A stretch of DNA of 64,000 nt from positions 29,846-93,845 of the forward strand of contig NZ_JAFEXF010000008.1 in NCBI RefSeq assembly GCF_016905445.1, written 5' to 3'. Every line of letters starts with the position of its first letter. Positions within the stretch are counted from its first letter, which is position 1. The notes beneath the pieces are model-generated. The model was not told where the DNA came from and did not search any database. It worked only from the letters and a program-made list of their open reading frames with translations. The translations under genes were made by a program, and so were the position numbers. Of this stretch, positions 51,576 through 60,780 are shown piece after piece. Source of the stretch: Streptomyces sp. G44 (lineage in GTDB: Bacteria; Actinomycetota; Actinomycetes; Streptomycetales; Streptomycetaceae).

Positions 51576-52370
51576 TCACCGCGCCGCCCCGTACGCCTCC
51601 AGGACCGCGTCCGCGACCGCGGCCGGTTCGCGGAGGGTCGGGAAGTGGTCGCTGTGCGCGAGGCGCACGAGACGGCAGCCGGGGATGCGGTCGGCCATGA
51701 TCTCGTTCGTCCTGACCACCTCGGGCTGGTCCCGCTCCCCGAGGACGAGGACGCACGGCACGTCGAGTTCGCCGAGCCGGTCGAAGGCGGGCGGGTCCGG
51801 TACGAGGTGCGGATGGTTGGCGAACCACGCCGGGATCACCGCCCTGATGTGCGCCTCGGCCTCCGGGTCGTCCCCGGAGGCCGCGGCGGCGGAGGTGCGC
51901 AGCACCAGCGCCACGATGCCGTCGATGTCACCCGCCTCGGCGAGCCGGCCGACCTCGGCCGTGAACTTCCGGGAGACCAGCTCCTCGGCGCCCGTGACGC
52001 CCGGCACCACCAGCGCGAGGCCCGCCACCCGTGCCGGGTCGCGGAGCGCGAGGCTGATGGCCGTCGCGCCGCCCATGCTCGACCCGGCGAGGACCGCCCG
52101 GGCGGCACCGAAGTGGTCGAGGACCGCCACCAGGTCGTCTGCCAGGGAGTACGGCGCGGTCGGGGCCGGCGACCTGCCGTACCCCCGGGCGTCGTAACGG
52201 ATCACGCGGTGCCGCTCCGTGAGGCGGGGCAGGACCGGGTCCCAGATGCGGGAGTCGCCGACCCCCGGATGCAGCAGGACCAGGGGCAGGCCGTCCCCGG
52301 CCCTGCCGTGGGGCGCGCCCGAGTCGTGCGCCCAGACCTCGCCGTCCTCGACCGGCACCATGGCGTCCAT
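51576..52370 (-). CDS. Alpha/beta hydrolase
   Basis: This is 264 residues from the ATG at 52370. No ribosome site is visible, and the next ATG at 52361 is possible. The nucleophile elbow is LAGSSMGGATAIS. The acid is probably the Asp in LVLGERDQPEVV, and the His is in LAHSDHFPTL. It has the normal size of a single-domain esterase or lactonase. It is alone, with tandem repeats upstream (52459-52550) and a 256-nt gap downstream (51320-51575) in which I see only repeated CGTCACCGCA-like motifs. Confidence 0.9.
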   Translation of the reverse strand: MDAMVPVEDGEVWAHDSGAPHGRAGDGLPLVLLHPGVGDSRIWDPVLPRLTERHRVIRYDARGYGRSPAPTAPYSLADDLVAVLDHFGAARAVLAGSSMGGATAISLALRDPARVAGLALVVPGVTGAEELVSRKFTAEVGRLAEAGDIDGIVALVLRTSAAAASGDDPEAEAHIRAVIPAWFANHPHLVPDPPAFDRLGELDVPCVLVLGERDQPEVVRTNEIMADRIPGCRLVRLAHSDHFPTLREPAAVADAVLEAYGAAR

Positions 52371-52458
52371 GTGCCGAGTCTGTGGCGGCGGGGGCCAGGC
52401 CGCCAGGGTTCGGGCTCCACGGGGGCCCGAATGCGTACACCCCGCGACCGGAACCCGT

Positions 52459-52550
52459 CGGATCACGCCTACCGGATCACACCTGCCGGATCAGGCCCAT
52501 CGGAAGCCCCCCGGCGCCTGACCACGGCGCCTGACCGAGGGCGCCTGATC
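52459..52550. repeat. Two adjacent short tandem repeats
   Basis: CGGATCACGCCTAC-like units recur at 52459, 52473 and 52487 (14-nt period). GGCGCCTGACC-like units follow at 52513, 52526 and 52540. Confidence 0.75.
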
Positions 52551-52573
52551 GCGGGCACCCTCGCCCAACGGCG

Positions 52574-52619
52574 CGGTGGCGTCACCCGGACATACGTGAT
52601 CTCCGGCATGACGCCACCG
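52574..52619 (-). terminator. Hairpin downstream of the amino acid permease
   Basis: CGGTGGCGTC (52574-52583) pairs with 52610-52619, and CCGGA pairs with TCCGG inside. It is about 60 nt past the permease stop codon, so it is a likely terminator. Confidence 0.6.
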
Positions 52620-52660
52620 TAAGGGCTACCACTGACAACGGCCGTCACACGGCCGCCGCC

Positions 52661-52685
52661 ACCGTTTTCTACCGTTTTCTACCGG
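52661..52685 (-). repeat. 10-bp tandem repeat at the permease stop codon
   Basis: ACCGTTTTCT occurs twice, followed by ACCGG. The permease stop codon (52679-52681) lies at the end of the second copy. It looks like a recent duplication. Confidence 0.7.
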
Positions 52686-54160
52686 TCCTGCTTCTCCTGC
52701 GGCGGCTCCGTGAGGCCCTGCGCCTCGCGGTCCACCCGCTTCCTGACGCCGAGCCAGCCGACGACCAGGGCCGCGCCCACGATCGGGATCAGGAACAGCG
52801 TCTTGCGGCCCACCTCGGCGTCCTTCCACATCAGGCAGAGGACGGCGAGCAGGAACGCGATGGTCACGTACTCGGTGATCCCGCTGCCGGGCAGGCGGAA
52901 CTTCGGCCGGGTGATCAGGCCTTCCTTCGCGCGGCGCACGAAGGCCAGGTGGCACACCATGATCATGATCCAGGTGCCGATGATGCCGAGCGAGGCCACG
53001 TTCAGGACGATCTCGAAGGCCTGGTCCGGGACGATCCGGTTCAGGCCGACGCCCAGCACGCCGATGGAGGCCGTGAGCAGGATGCCGCCGTAGGGCACCT
53101 GGTTGCGGTTCATCCGCGCCGTGAACTTGGGGGCGGAGCCCGCTATGGCCATCGAGCGCAGGATGCGGCCGGTGGAGTACAGGCCGGAGTTCAGCGAGGA
53201 CATGGCCGCGGTGAGGACCACGAAGTTCATCACGTCACCGGCGGCCGGTACGCCGATCTTGGACAGCACCGTCACGAACGGGCTCTGGTCGGCCGAGTAC
53301 ACCGAGCCGGGCAGCAGCAGCGCGAGCAGCACCACGGAGCCGACGTAGAAGAGACCCACGCGCCACATGATCGAGTTCACCGCGCGCGGGACGATCTTCT
53401 GCGGGTCCTTGGTCTCGCCCGCCGCGACGCCGACCAGCTCCAGGGAGGCGTACGCGAAGACGACGCCCTGCATCACGATCACGACCGGCATCATGCCGTT
53501 CGGCAGGAAGCCGCCGTGGTCGGTGATCATGCTCAGGCCGGGCTTGCCGCCGCCCACCTCGTGCTGGCTGGCCAGCAGGAAGACGCCGATGATCATGAAG
53601 GCGGTCAGTGCGGCGACCTTGATGATCGCGAACCAGAACTCCATCTCGCCGAAGTACTTCACCGAGATGAGGTTCACGGAGAGCACCACCGCGAGGGCGA
53701 TCAGCGCCAGCACCCACTGGGGGATGTCGGTGAAGAAGCTCCAGTAGTGCGTGTACAGGGCGATCGCCGTGATGTCGGCGATGCACGTGGTCGACCAGTT
53801 GAGGAAGTACATCCAACCGGCGAAGTACGCGCCCTTCTCGCCGAGGAACTCACGCGCGTAGCTGACGAACGAACCCGACGACGGACGGTAGAGCACCATC
53901 TCGCCGAGGGCGCGGACGACGAAGAACGCGAAGACGCCGCACACGAGGTACGCGAGGGCGAGCGCGGGGCCCGCCGAGTGGAGGCGGCCGCCCGCCCCGA
54001 GAAAGAGCCCTGTGCCGATCGCGCCACCGATGGCGATCATGTTGACGTGACGGGCCTTGAGGTCCTTGCTGTAACCGGCGTCGCCCGCGTCCGCGGGGGC
54101 CTGGGACGCATCTGTGCGGGATGCGTCCAGGGCGGCCGAATCTACGGCTTCCTTGCTCAC
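52679..54160 (-). CDS. Amino acid permease, APC family
   Basis: The 493-residue protein has about 12 membrane helices. TM1 carries [20 protein letters not shown], the APC substrate-binding signature, and TM3 follows [26 protein letters not shown]. It most resembles the asparagine/GABA/D-Ala-D-Ser-Gly group (AnsP, GabP, CycA). The exact substrate cannot be assigned. The N-terminal 30 residues are Asp/Ala-rich and cytoplasmic. Confidence 0.93.
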   Translation of the reverse strand: MSKEAVDSAALDASRTDASQAPADAGDAGYSKDLKARHVNMIAIGGAIGTGLFLGAGGRLHSAGPALALAYLVCGVFAFFVVRALGEMVLYRPSSGSFVSYAREFLGEKGAYFAGWMYFLNWSTTCIADITAIALYTHYWSFFTDIPQWVLALIALAVVLSVNLISVKYFGEMEFWFAIIKVAALTAFMIIGVFLLASQHEVGGGKPGLSMITDHGGFLPNGMMPVVIVMQGVVFAYASLELVGVAAGETKDPQKIVPRAVNSIMWRVGLFYVGSVVLLALLLPGSVYSADQSPFVTVLSKIGVPAAGDVMNFVVLTAAMSSLNSGLYSTGRILRSMAIAGSAPKFTARMNRNQVPYGGILLTASIGVLGVGLNRIVPDQAFEIVLNVASLGIIGTWIMIMVCHLAFVRRAKEGLITRPKFRLPGSGITEYVTIAFLLAVLCLMWKDAEVGRKTLFLIPIVGAALVVGWLGVRKRVDREAQGLTEPPQEKQDR

Positions 54161-54320
54161 GTGGGGGATCTACTCTCTAACGCCCGGAAGAGCTCCGGGG
54201 TCCGGATGGTGCTCCGGCCCACGACACCCCTGACGCGCGCGGACCGACGGGACACCTTCCCCCAGAGGCCCCCGTCCACGCGGTGGCGCACGTCACATAG
54301 CGGGACTTCTCACATGCTGG

Positions 54321-56135
54321 TCAGGGGGTGTACAGGGCCTCGATGACCTGCTCGTACTTGGCGCGGACGGCCCGGCGGCGCAGTTTCAGGGACGGGGTGA
54401 GCTCGCCGGTCCCGGGGCCCCACTCCTCGGCGAGGAGGCGGTGGCGCTTGATCTGCTCGGTGCGGTTGAGGCGCGCGTTGGCGGCGGCCACGGCGCGGTC
54501 GGTCTCCTCCCGCACCGCCGGGTGGGAGACGAGATCGGCGAGGTCACCCTCGATGCCGCGCGCCGCGGCCCAGGCGAGGGCCGGCTCCGGGTCCAGGACG
54601 AGGAGCGCCACCAGGTAGGAGCGGCCGTCGCCGTGGACGAAGGCCTGGCCGATCAGCGGGTGCTCCTTGAGCGCGTTCTCCACGAGGGCGGGCGAGACGT
54701 TCTTGCCGGTCGAGGTGACGATCATTTCCTTCTTGCGGTCGGTGATCCACAGGAAGCCGTCCTCGTCGATCCGGCCGATGTCGCCGGTGGCGAACCAGCC
54801 GTCCGCGTCGCAGGCGCTGTCGACGCCGCCGTCGGGCCGCAGATAGCCGTCGAAGACCGTCGCGCCGCGGACCAGGATCTCGCCGTCGTCGGCGGTGCGG
54901 ATCTCCAGGCCGTCGAGCGGGCGGCCCACCGAACCGAGGCGGAACGCGTCGGCGGTGTTGGTCGTGACCACTCCGGAGGTCTCGGTGAGCCCCCACGCGT
55001 CCATGATGACCAGGCCGAACCCGGCCCAGAAGCGGGCGACGTCCGGCGGCATCGGCGCCGAGGCGCTCGCGGTCCACACCAGGCGGTCGAAGCCGGCCAG
55101 TGCCAGCAGCGGATCGAGCACCTGTTCCTTCGCCCGCCGGTACGCCGCCGCCAGCTCGGCGGACGGCTCCTCGCCGCGCTCCCGGCAGGCGACGTGCGCG
55201 CGGGCCGTCCCGTTCGCCGCCTCCACCGCGCGCCGCCGCTCCTCGGGCAGCCCGGCGAGCGCCGTACGGACGGACGCGGCGAGCTTCTCCCACACGCGCG
55301 GGACGCCGAAGAACTGGAAGGGGTGCAGTTCACGCGCGGTGGCGGCGACCTGCGCGGGGTCGGCGCACAGATGGACGTGCCCGGCGCGGAGCACCGGCAG
55401 GTAGATGCCGAGCAGCCGCTCCGCGATGTGCGCGAACGGCAGGTAGCAGATGTGGCCGGCGTGCTCGGGGAAGGCGACGACTGCGTCCAGGGCGACGCCG
55501 CCCACGAGTACGTTGCGGTGGGTGAGGCGCACCCCCTTGGGGTCGCCGGTCGTGCCGGAGGTGTAGACGACGGTGAGCGGGTCGCTCGGCCGGATGTCGC
55601 GCCAGGCCTTCTCGAAGGCGTCGGGGTCGAAGAGGCGGGCGCCCGTGGCGTGCAGCGAGCCGTACGTACGGTGGGCTCCCGCCTCGGCGGCCTCCACCAC
55701 GACGAGGCGCTCCAGAGGGGCCGTGACGTCCGCGAGCGGCGGCTCCCAGCGCGGGAGCTCCCGGGCGCCCTCGACGATCGCGAGGCGGGCCCCGCTGTGC
55801 CGGACGATGTGCGCGATCTGCTCGGGCGCGGAGGTGCCGTACACGGTGACGGGGACGGCGCCGAGGTGGGTCAGCGCGAGGTCGCTCAGCCAGTGCTCGG
55901 GGCGGTTGCCCATCATCATCAGGACCTGCTCGCCGCGCTCGACGCCGAGCGCCGCGTACCCGGCGGCGAGGACGGCGACCTTGCGCCGTGCCTCGCGCCA
56001 GGTGAGCGTCGACCACTCGCCGCCCGAGCGCCAGGAGAGCGCCGGAAGGTCTCCGTGGTCCTCGGCGTTGCGGAGCAGCAGGGCGGGGAGCGTGCTGTCG
56101 GCGGGGCTTGAGGGACGTCGCGAGGTCGTGGTCAT
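54321..56135 (-). CDS. Long-chain acyl-CoA synthetase (AMP-forming)
   Basis: This is 604 residues from the ATG at 56135, with AGGAGG 5 nt upstream. The longer frame is a shadow of the MerR gene. The AMP-binding motif is VVYTSGTTGDPKGV. The adenylation core has GLTETSGVVTTN and the FACS-like DGWFATGDIGRIDEDGFLWITDRKKEMIV, with the C-terminal segment reading GKNVSPALVENAL. It activates fatty acids for the beta-oxidation genes nearby and is divergent from a MerR regulator. Confidence 0.94.
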   Translation of the reverse strand: MTTTSRRPSSPADSTLPALLLRNAEDHGDLPALSWRSGGEWSTLTWREARRKVAVLAAGYAALGVERGEQVLMMMGNRPEHWLSDLALTHLGAVPVTVYGTSAPEQIAHIVRHSGARLAIVEGARELPRWEPPLADVTAPLERLVVVEAAEAGAHRTYGSLHATGARLFDPDAFEKAWRDIRPSDPLTVVYTSGTTGDPKGVRLTHRNVLVGGVALDAVVAFPEHAGHICYLPFAHIAERLLGIYLPVLRAGHVHLCADPAQVAATARELHPFQFFGVPRVWEKLAASVRTALAGLPEERRRAVEAANGTARAHVACRERGEEPSAELAAAYRRAKEQVLDPLLALAGFDRLVWTASASAPMPPDVARFWAGFGLVIMDAWGLTETSGVVTTNTADAFRLGSVGRPLDGLEIRTADDGEILVRGATVFDGYLRPDGGVDSACDADGWFATGDIGRIDEDGFLWITDRKKEMIVTSTGKNVSPALVENALKEHPLIGQAFVHGDGRSYLVALLVLDPEPALAWAAARGIEGDLADLVSHPAVREETDRAVAAANARLNRTEQIKRHRLLAEEWGPGTGELTPSLKLRRRAVRAKYEQVIEALYTP

Positions 56136-56227
56136 GACCGCCTCCTGGTGCCATCGGCTGGGCGTGAGCGGACGCGTGACGGTGGCTTCGCCGGCCGTGC
56201 GACGGAGCACGGGACTGGCCCGGAGGG

Positions 56228-56258
56228 TTTCACAACACTGGTGTGCCAGCAATACTGT
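56228..56258 (+). promoter_or_regulatory. MerR-type promoter with 19-nt spacer
   Basis: A -35 TTTCAC (56228-56233) and a -10 TACTGT (56253-56258) are separated by 19 nt, longer than usual and typical of MerR-controlled promoters. The spacer holds ACACTGGTGT (56235-56244), a dyad with arms ACAC/GTGT. It drives the MerR gene. The regulator probably binds here. Confidence 0.5.
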
Positions 56259-56324
56259 TGGACCGGATCGCCGCACAACCGGCGACAGGTCCGCCGGAGC
56301 CGGCCGGGGAGGGAGGGCGCTGCG

Positions 56325-57116
56325 ATGACGACGGACACCGAGAACATGCCGACGGAAACCGGGCGCGTGCCGACGGCCGCCGGGAACGTGCCGCCGGGCG
56401 CCGAGGAGCCGACGCTCACGGTCGACGAGCTGGCCGCGCGCGCGGGCGTGACGGTCCGCACGATCCGCTTCTACGGCACCAAGGGCCTGCTGCCGCCGCC
56501 GGTGATCGGCCCGCGCCGCGTCGGGCACTACGGCCAGGACCACCTGTCCCGGCTGGCGCTCATCGAGGAGTTGCAGCACCAGGGCATGACGCTCGCCGCG
56601 ATAGAGCGGTATCTGGAGCGGCTGCCGCCCGGCCTGAGCGCGCACGATCTGGCCATCCACCGCGCTCTGGTGGCCTCCTGGGCGCCGGACTCCGCCAAGG
56701 ACGTGCCGCGCGCCGAGCTGGAGCGCAGGGCGGGGCGGGCGCTGAGCGAGGAGGACCTGGACCGGCTCGCCGCGATGAGCGTGCTCGCCCGGACCGGGAC
56801 CCCGGGGACGTACCGCGTGGATCTGGCGCTGCTGCGCCTCGGGGTGCAGTTGCTGGACGTACCCATCGCGCACGAGACGATCCTGGCGGCGCGCACGGTG
56901 TTGCTGGAGCACACCCGCTCGGCCGCGCACGAGCTGTCCCGCCTCTTCCGTGACGAGGTGTGGGGCGCTTGCCGCGAGCGCGAGTCGGATCCGGAGCACG
57001 TGGCGGCGATGCGGTCGCTGTCGGCCCATATGCAGCCGATGGTGGTGCAGGCGCTGGTGACGGCGTTCCAGCGCTCGCTCAAGGAGGAGTTGCGGGAGTG
57101 GCTCAAGGAGAGCTGA
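56325..57116 (+). CDS. MerR family transcriptional regulator
   Basis: This is 263 residues from the ATG at 56325. The HTH is LTVDELAARAGVTVRTIRFYGTKGLLPPPVI, followed by the wing VGHYGQDHLSRLALIEELQHQGMTLAAIERYL. No Cys cluster for metal sensing is visible. The long helical C-terminal domain suggests a small-molecule or acyl-CoA ligand, as in LiuR-like regulators. It is divergent from the acyl-CoA synthetase and faces the FadB-like gene, so control of fatty-acid degradation is likely (inference). Confidence 0.9.
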   Translation: MTTDTENMPTETGRVPTAAGNVPPGAEEPTLTVDELAARAGVTVRTIRFYGTKGLLPPPVIGPRRVGHYGQDHLSRLALIEELQHQGMTLAAIERYLERLPPGLSAHDLAIHRALVASWAPDSAKDVPRAELERRAGRALSEEDLDRLAAMSVLARTGTPGTYRVDLALLRLGVQLLDVPIAHETILAARTVLLEHTRSAAHELSRLFRDEVWGACRERESDPEHVAAMRSLSAHMQPMVVQALVTAFQRSLKEELREWLKES

Positions 57117-57167
57117 AGGCACAGCCCCCGGCGGGTCGGGCCACCCCCGCACACCGTCGGCGCGAGG

Positions 57168-59351
57168 TCAGCCGTCGCTGAACTTCTCGCCCTTCTCCGC
57201 CTTCTCGACCAGCAGCGCGGGCGGCGTGAACCGCTCTCCGTAGCGGTCGGCCAGCTCACGCGCGCGTGCCACGAAGCCGGGCAGGCCGCCTTCGTAGCCG
57301 TTGATGTACTGGAGCACGCCGCCCGTCCAGCCGGGGAAGCCGATGCCGAGGATGGAGCCGATGTTGGCGTCGGCGACCGACGTCAGGACGCCCTCCTCCA
57401 CCAGACGCACGGTGTCGAGCGCTTCGGAGAAGAGCATGCGCTCCTGCATGTCCTGGAACGGGATCTCGTGCCCCGGCTTGGTGAAGTGCTCGCGCAGGCC
57501 CGGCCAGAGCTTGCCGCGCTTGCCGTCCTCGTAGTCGTAGAAGCCCGCTCCCCCGCTGCGGCCGGGCCGCTCGAACTCGTCGACCATGCGGTCGATGACG
57601 GTGTCCGAGGGGTGGCCCGCCCAGGTGCCGCCCGCCTCCTCCACGGCCTTCTTCGTCTCGTCGCGGATCTTGCGGGGCAGGGTGAGTGTCAGCTCGTCCA
57701 TCAGGGACAGGACCTTCGCCGGGTAGCCGGCCTGGGCCGCCGCCTGCTCGACGGAGGCGGGCTCGATGCCCTCGCCGACCATCGCGACGCCCTCGTTGAT
57801 GAACTGCCCGATGACGCGCGAGGTGAAGAAGCCCCGCGAGTCGTTGACCACGATCGGCGTCTTGTTGATCTGGCGCACCAGGTCGAAGGCGCGGGCGAGC
57901 GCCTCGTCGCCGGTCCGTTCGCCCTTGATGATCTCGACGAGCGGCATCTTGTCGACGGGCGAGAAGAAGTGCAGGCCGATGAAGTCGACCGGGCGGGTGA
58001 CGCCCTCGGCGAGGGTGGTGATCGGCAGGGTGGAGGTGTTGGAGCACAGCAGCGCGTCCGGCTCGACGATGTCCTGGATCTCCTGGAACACCTGGTGCTT
58101 GAGCGCGGTGTCCTCGAACACCGCCTCGATCACGGCGTCGCAGCCCGCGAGCGCGCGCGGGTCCGCGGTGGGCGTGATGCGGGCGAGCAGCGCGTCCGCC
58201 TTCTCCTGGGTCGTACGCCCCCGCTGGACGGCCTTGGCGCAGAGCTTCTCGGAGTAGCCCTTGCCCTTGGCCGCCGCCTCTTCGGAGATGTCCTTCAGGA
58301 CGACCTCGATGCCCGCGCGGGCGCAGGAGTACGCGATGCCGGCGCCCATCATCCCGGCGCCGAGGACGGCGGCCTTGCGGACCTGGCGGGGCTCGACGTC
58401 CTTGGGGCGGTTCGCGCCGGAGTTGACGGCCTGGAGGTCGAAGAAGAACGCCTGGATCATGTTCTTGGCGGTCTGGCCGGTGACCAGCTCGGTGAAGTAC
58501 CGGGCCTCGATGGTCAGCGCCGTCTCGAAGTCGACCTGGGAGCCCTCGACGGCCGCGGCGAGGATGTTCCGCGGGGCCGGGTAGGGGGCGCCCGCCGTCT
58601 GCTTCTTGAGGTTGGCGGGGAACGCGGGCAGGTTCGCCGCGAACTTCGGGTGGGCCGGGGTGCCGCCGGGGATGCGGTAGCCGGGCTTGTCCCAGGGCTG
58701 CTGCGACTCGGGGTTGGCGTCGATGAAGGCGCGGGCCTTGTCGAGCATCTCCTCGGGCGTGGCGGCCAGTTCGTGGACGAGGCCGTTCTCCAGGGCGCGC
58801 CTCGGGTTGTACTGGGTGCCCTGGAGGAGCACCTTCAGGAGCGCGTCCGTGATGCCCATGAGGCGTACGGTGCGGGTGACGCCGCCGCCCGCGGGCAGCA
58901 GGCCGAGGGTGACCTCGGGCAGGCCGATCTTGGAGCCGGGGGCGTCCAGGGCGACGCGGTGGTGGGCGGCGAGGGCGATCTCGTAGCCGCCGCCGAGCGC
59001 CGCGCCGTTGATGGCGGCGACGACGGGCTTGCCGAGGGTCTCGATGCGGCGCAGCGACTTCTTGATGGCGATGCCCGTCTCGAACGCCTGCCGGGCGTTC
59101 TCCGGGCCGATCTTGATCATTTCCTTGAGGTCGCCGCCCGCGAAGAAGGTCTTCTTGGCGGAGGTGTAGATGAAACCGCGGATCGCGTCCTTGTCGGCCG
59201 CGACGGCGGCCTCCGCGCGGTCGGCGATCGCCGCGATGGAGTCCTTGAACGCCTCGTTCATGGTGTTCGCGGACTGGTCGGGGTCGTCGAGGACGAGGGT
59301 GACGACACCGGTGTCGTCCTGTTCCCAGCGGATGGTGGTGCGGTTGGTCAT
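57168..59351 (-). CDS. fadB: Fused enoyl-CoA hydratase / 3-hydroxyacyl-CoA dehydrogenase
   Basis: This is 727 residues from the ATG at 59351 (GGAGA upstream). The N-terminal crotonase domain keeps both catalytic Glu residues (E124 in GGYEIALAAH, E146 in LPEVTLGLLPAGGG). The dehydrogenase half has the NAD site AVLGAGMMGAGIAYSCARAG and the catalytic His/Glu pair in GLHFFSPVDKMPLVEII. It performs the second and third steps of beta-oxidation and pairs with the thiolase just upstream. Confidence 0.95.
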   Translation of the reverse strand: MTNRTTIRWEQDDTGVVTLVLDDPDQSANTMNEAFKDSIAAIADRAEAAVAADKDAIRGFIYTSAKKTFFAGGDLKEMIKIGPENARQAFETGIAIKKSLRRIETLGKPVVAAINGAALGGGYEIALAAHHRVALDAPGSKIGLPEVTLGLLPAGGGVTRTVRLMGITDALLKVLLQGTQYNPRRALENGLVHELAATPEEMLDKARAFIDANPESQQPWDKPGYRIPGGTPAHPKFAANLPAFPANLKKQTAGAPYPAPRNILAAAVEGSQVDFETALTIEARYFTELVTGQTAKNMIQAFFFDLQAVNSGANRPKDVEPRQVRKAAVLGAGMMGAGIAYSCARAGIEVVLKDISEEAAAKGKGYSEKLCAKAVQRGRTTQEKADALLARITPTADPRALAGCDAVIEAVFEDTALKHQVFQEIQDIVEPDALLCSNTSTLPITTLAEGVTRPVDFIGLHFFSPVDKMPLVEIIKGERTGDEALARAFDLVRQINKTPIVVNDSRGFFTSRVIGQFINEGVAMVGEGIEPASVEQAAAQAGYPAKVLSLMDELTLTLPRKIRDETKKAVEEAGGTWAGHPSDTVIDRMVDEFERPGRSGGAGFYDYEDGKRGKLWPGLREHFTKPGHEIPFQDMQERMLFSEALDTVRLVEEGVLTSVADANIGSILGIGFPGWTGGVLQYINGYEGGLPGFVARARELADRYGERFTPPALLVEKAEKGEKFSDG

Positions 59352-59436
59352 GTCGTTGTCTCCGTGAGGTCTGTTCGGCGGGCGGGGTCCGGCGGTGAGG
59401 CGGGTCCGGGGAGGGGAGGCGCGGCGAAGCCGCAGC

Positions 59437-59480
59437 CTCAGGGGCGCGGGGAACCGCGCGAGCAACCACGACGTACCCGC
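59437..59480. repeat. Third copy of the intergenic repeat
   Basis: CCTCAGGGGCGCGGGGAACC, followed by GCGCGAGCAACCACGACG, matches the element at 5725-5841. Here it lies in the 166-nt gap after the thiolase gene, again just past a stop codon. Confidence 0.75.
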
Positions 59481-59517
59481 GGTCGGCGACGCACCCCGGC
59501 CCCTGCGGCGCGTGGCC

Positions 59518-60732
59518 CTACAGCCGTTCCACGATCGTGGCGATGCCCATCCCCCCGCCCACGCACAACGTGGCCAACCCGTACCGGAGGTCCCGCCGCT
59601 CCAGCTCATCGACCAGCGTGCCGAGGATCATCGCCCCGGTCGCCCCCAGCGGATGCCCGAGCGCGATCGCGCCGCCGTTCACGTTCACCTTGTCCAGGGA
59701 CAGCCCCATGTCCTTCACGAAGCGCAGGACGACCGCCGCGAAGGCCTCGTTGATCTCGACGAGGTCGATGTCGTCGATGGTGAGCCCGGCCTTGGCCAGC
59801 GCCTTGCGGGTCGCGGGCGCGGGCCCGGTCAGCATGATCAGCGGCTCGGAGCCGGAGACGGCCGCGGAGACGATCCGCGCGCGCGGCGCGAGGCCGTACC
59901 GCTCGCCGACCTCCTTCGTGCCGACGGCGACCAGCGAGGCGCCGTCGACGATGCCGGAGGAGTTGCCCGCGTGGTGGACGTGGTCGATCTCCTCGATCCA
60001 GTGGTACTTCTGCAACGCGACCGCGTCGAAGCCGCCCATGTCGCCGATGTCCTTGAAGGACGGCTTGAGCCCGGCGAGGGAGTCGGCGGTGGTGCCGGGC
60101 CGCATGTGCTCGTCGTGGTCGAGGACGACGAGGCCGTTGCGGTCCTTGACGGGAACGACGGACCGGTCGAAGCGGCCGTCCTTCCAGGCCGCGGCGGCGC
60201 GCTCCTGGGAGAGGGCCGCGTACTCGTCGACGTCCCGCCGCGAGAAGCCCTCGATGGTGGCGATGAGGTCGGCGCCGATGCCCTGCGGCGCGAAGTCCGT
60301 CTCGAAGTTGGTCATCGGGTCGTTGAACCAGGCCCCGCCGTCGGAGGCCATCGGCACCCGCGACATCGACTCGACGCCGCCCGCGAGCACCAGGTCCTCC
60401 CAGCCCGAGCGGACCTTCATCGCGGCGAGGTTGACCGCCTCCAGACCCGAGGCGCAGAAGCGGTTCTCCTGGACGCCGGCGACCGTGTCGGGCAGTCCCG
60501 CGGCGATGGCGGCGATCCGCGCGATGTCGGAGCCCTGGTCGCCGACCGGCCCGACCACACCGAGGACGATGTCGTCGACGGCGGCCGGGTCGAGCCCGGG
60601 GAACCGGTCCCGCAGCTCGTGGATCAGGCCGACGACGAGGTCGACCGGCTTGGTGCCGTGCAGGGCGCCACTGGCCTTGCCGCGTCCGCGCGGGGTGCGG
60701 ATCGCGTCGTATACGTACGCTTCGGTGGTCAC
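59518..60732 (-). CDS. fadA: Acetyl-CoA C-acyltransferase (thiolase)
   Basis: The 404-residue protein starts at a GTG. The nucleophile Cys is in [18 protein letters not shown]. The His is in [18 protein letters not shown], and the second Cys is in [11 protein letters not shown]. It cleaves 3-ketoacyl-CoA in the last step of beta-oxidation. It lies in the same leftward cluster as the FadB-like gene. Confidence 0.95.
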   Translation of the reverse strand: MTTEAYVYDAIRTPRGRGKASGALHGTKPVDLVVGLIHELRDRFPGLDPAAVDDIVLGVVGPVGDQGSDIARIAAIAAGLPDTVAGVQENRFCASGLEAVNLAAMKVRSGWEDLVLAGGVESMSRVPMASDGGAWFNDPMTNFETDFAPQGIGADLIATIEGFSRRDVDEYAALSQERAAAAWKDGRFDRSVVPVKDRNGLVVLDHDEHMRPGTTADSLAGLKPSFKDIGDMGGFDAVALQKYHWIEEIDHVHHAGNSSGIVDGASLVAVGTKEVGERYGLAPRARIVSAAVSGSEPLIMLTGPAPATRKALAKAGLTIDDIDLVEINEAFAAVVLRFVKDMGLSLDKVNVNGGAIALGHPLGATGAMILGTLVDELERRDLRYGLATLCVGGGMGIATIVERL

Positions 60733-60780
60733 GCGTGAGCCTTTCGGGGGTGTCCGGGAGGGGTGGGAAGCCGTGCGGGG

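Larger units (their letters stand above)
52371..52678. other. 308-nt gene-free stretch full of short repeats
   Basis: It contains three 14-nt repeats (52459-52500), three GGCGCCTGA repeats (52513-52550), a long hairpin (52574-52619) and a 10-bp duplication (52661-52680). No gene is supported. Confidence 0.75.

Noticed and set aside
56148..56324. Upstream extension of the MerR gene to 56148
   Set aside because: It would cross the MerR-type promoter and the divergent synthetase start. The ATG at 56325 has a GGAGGG site.
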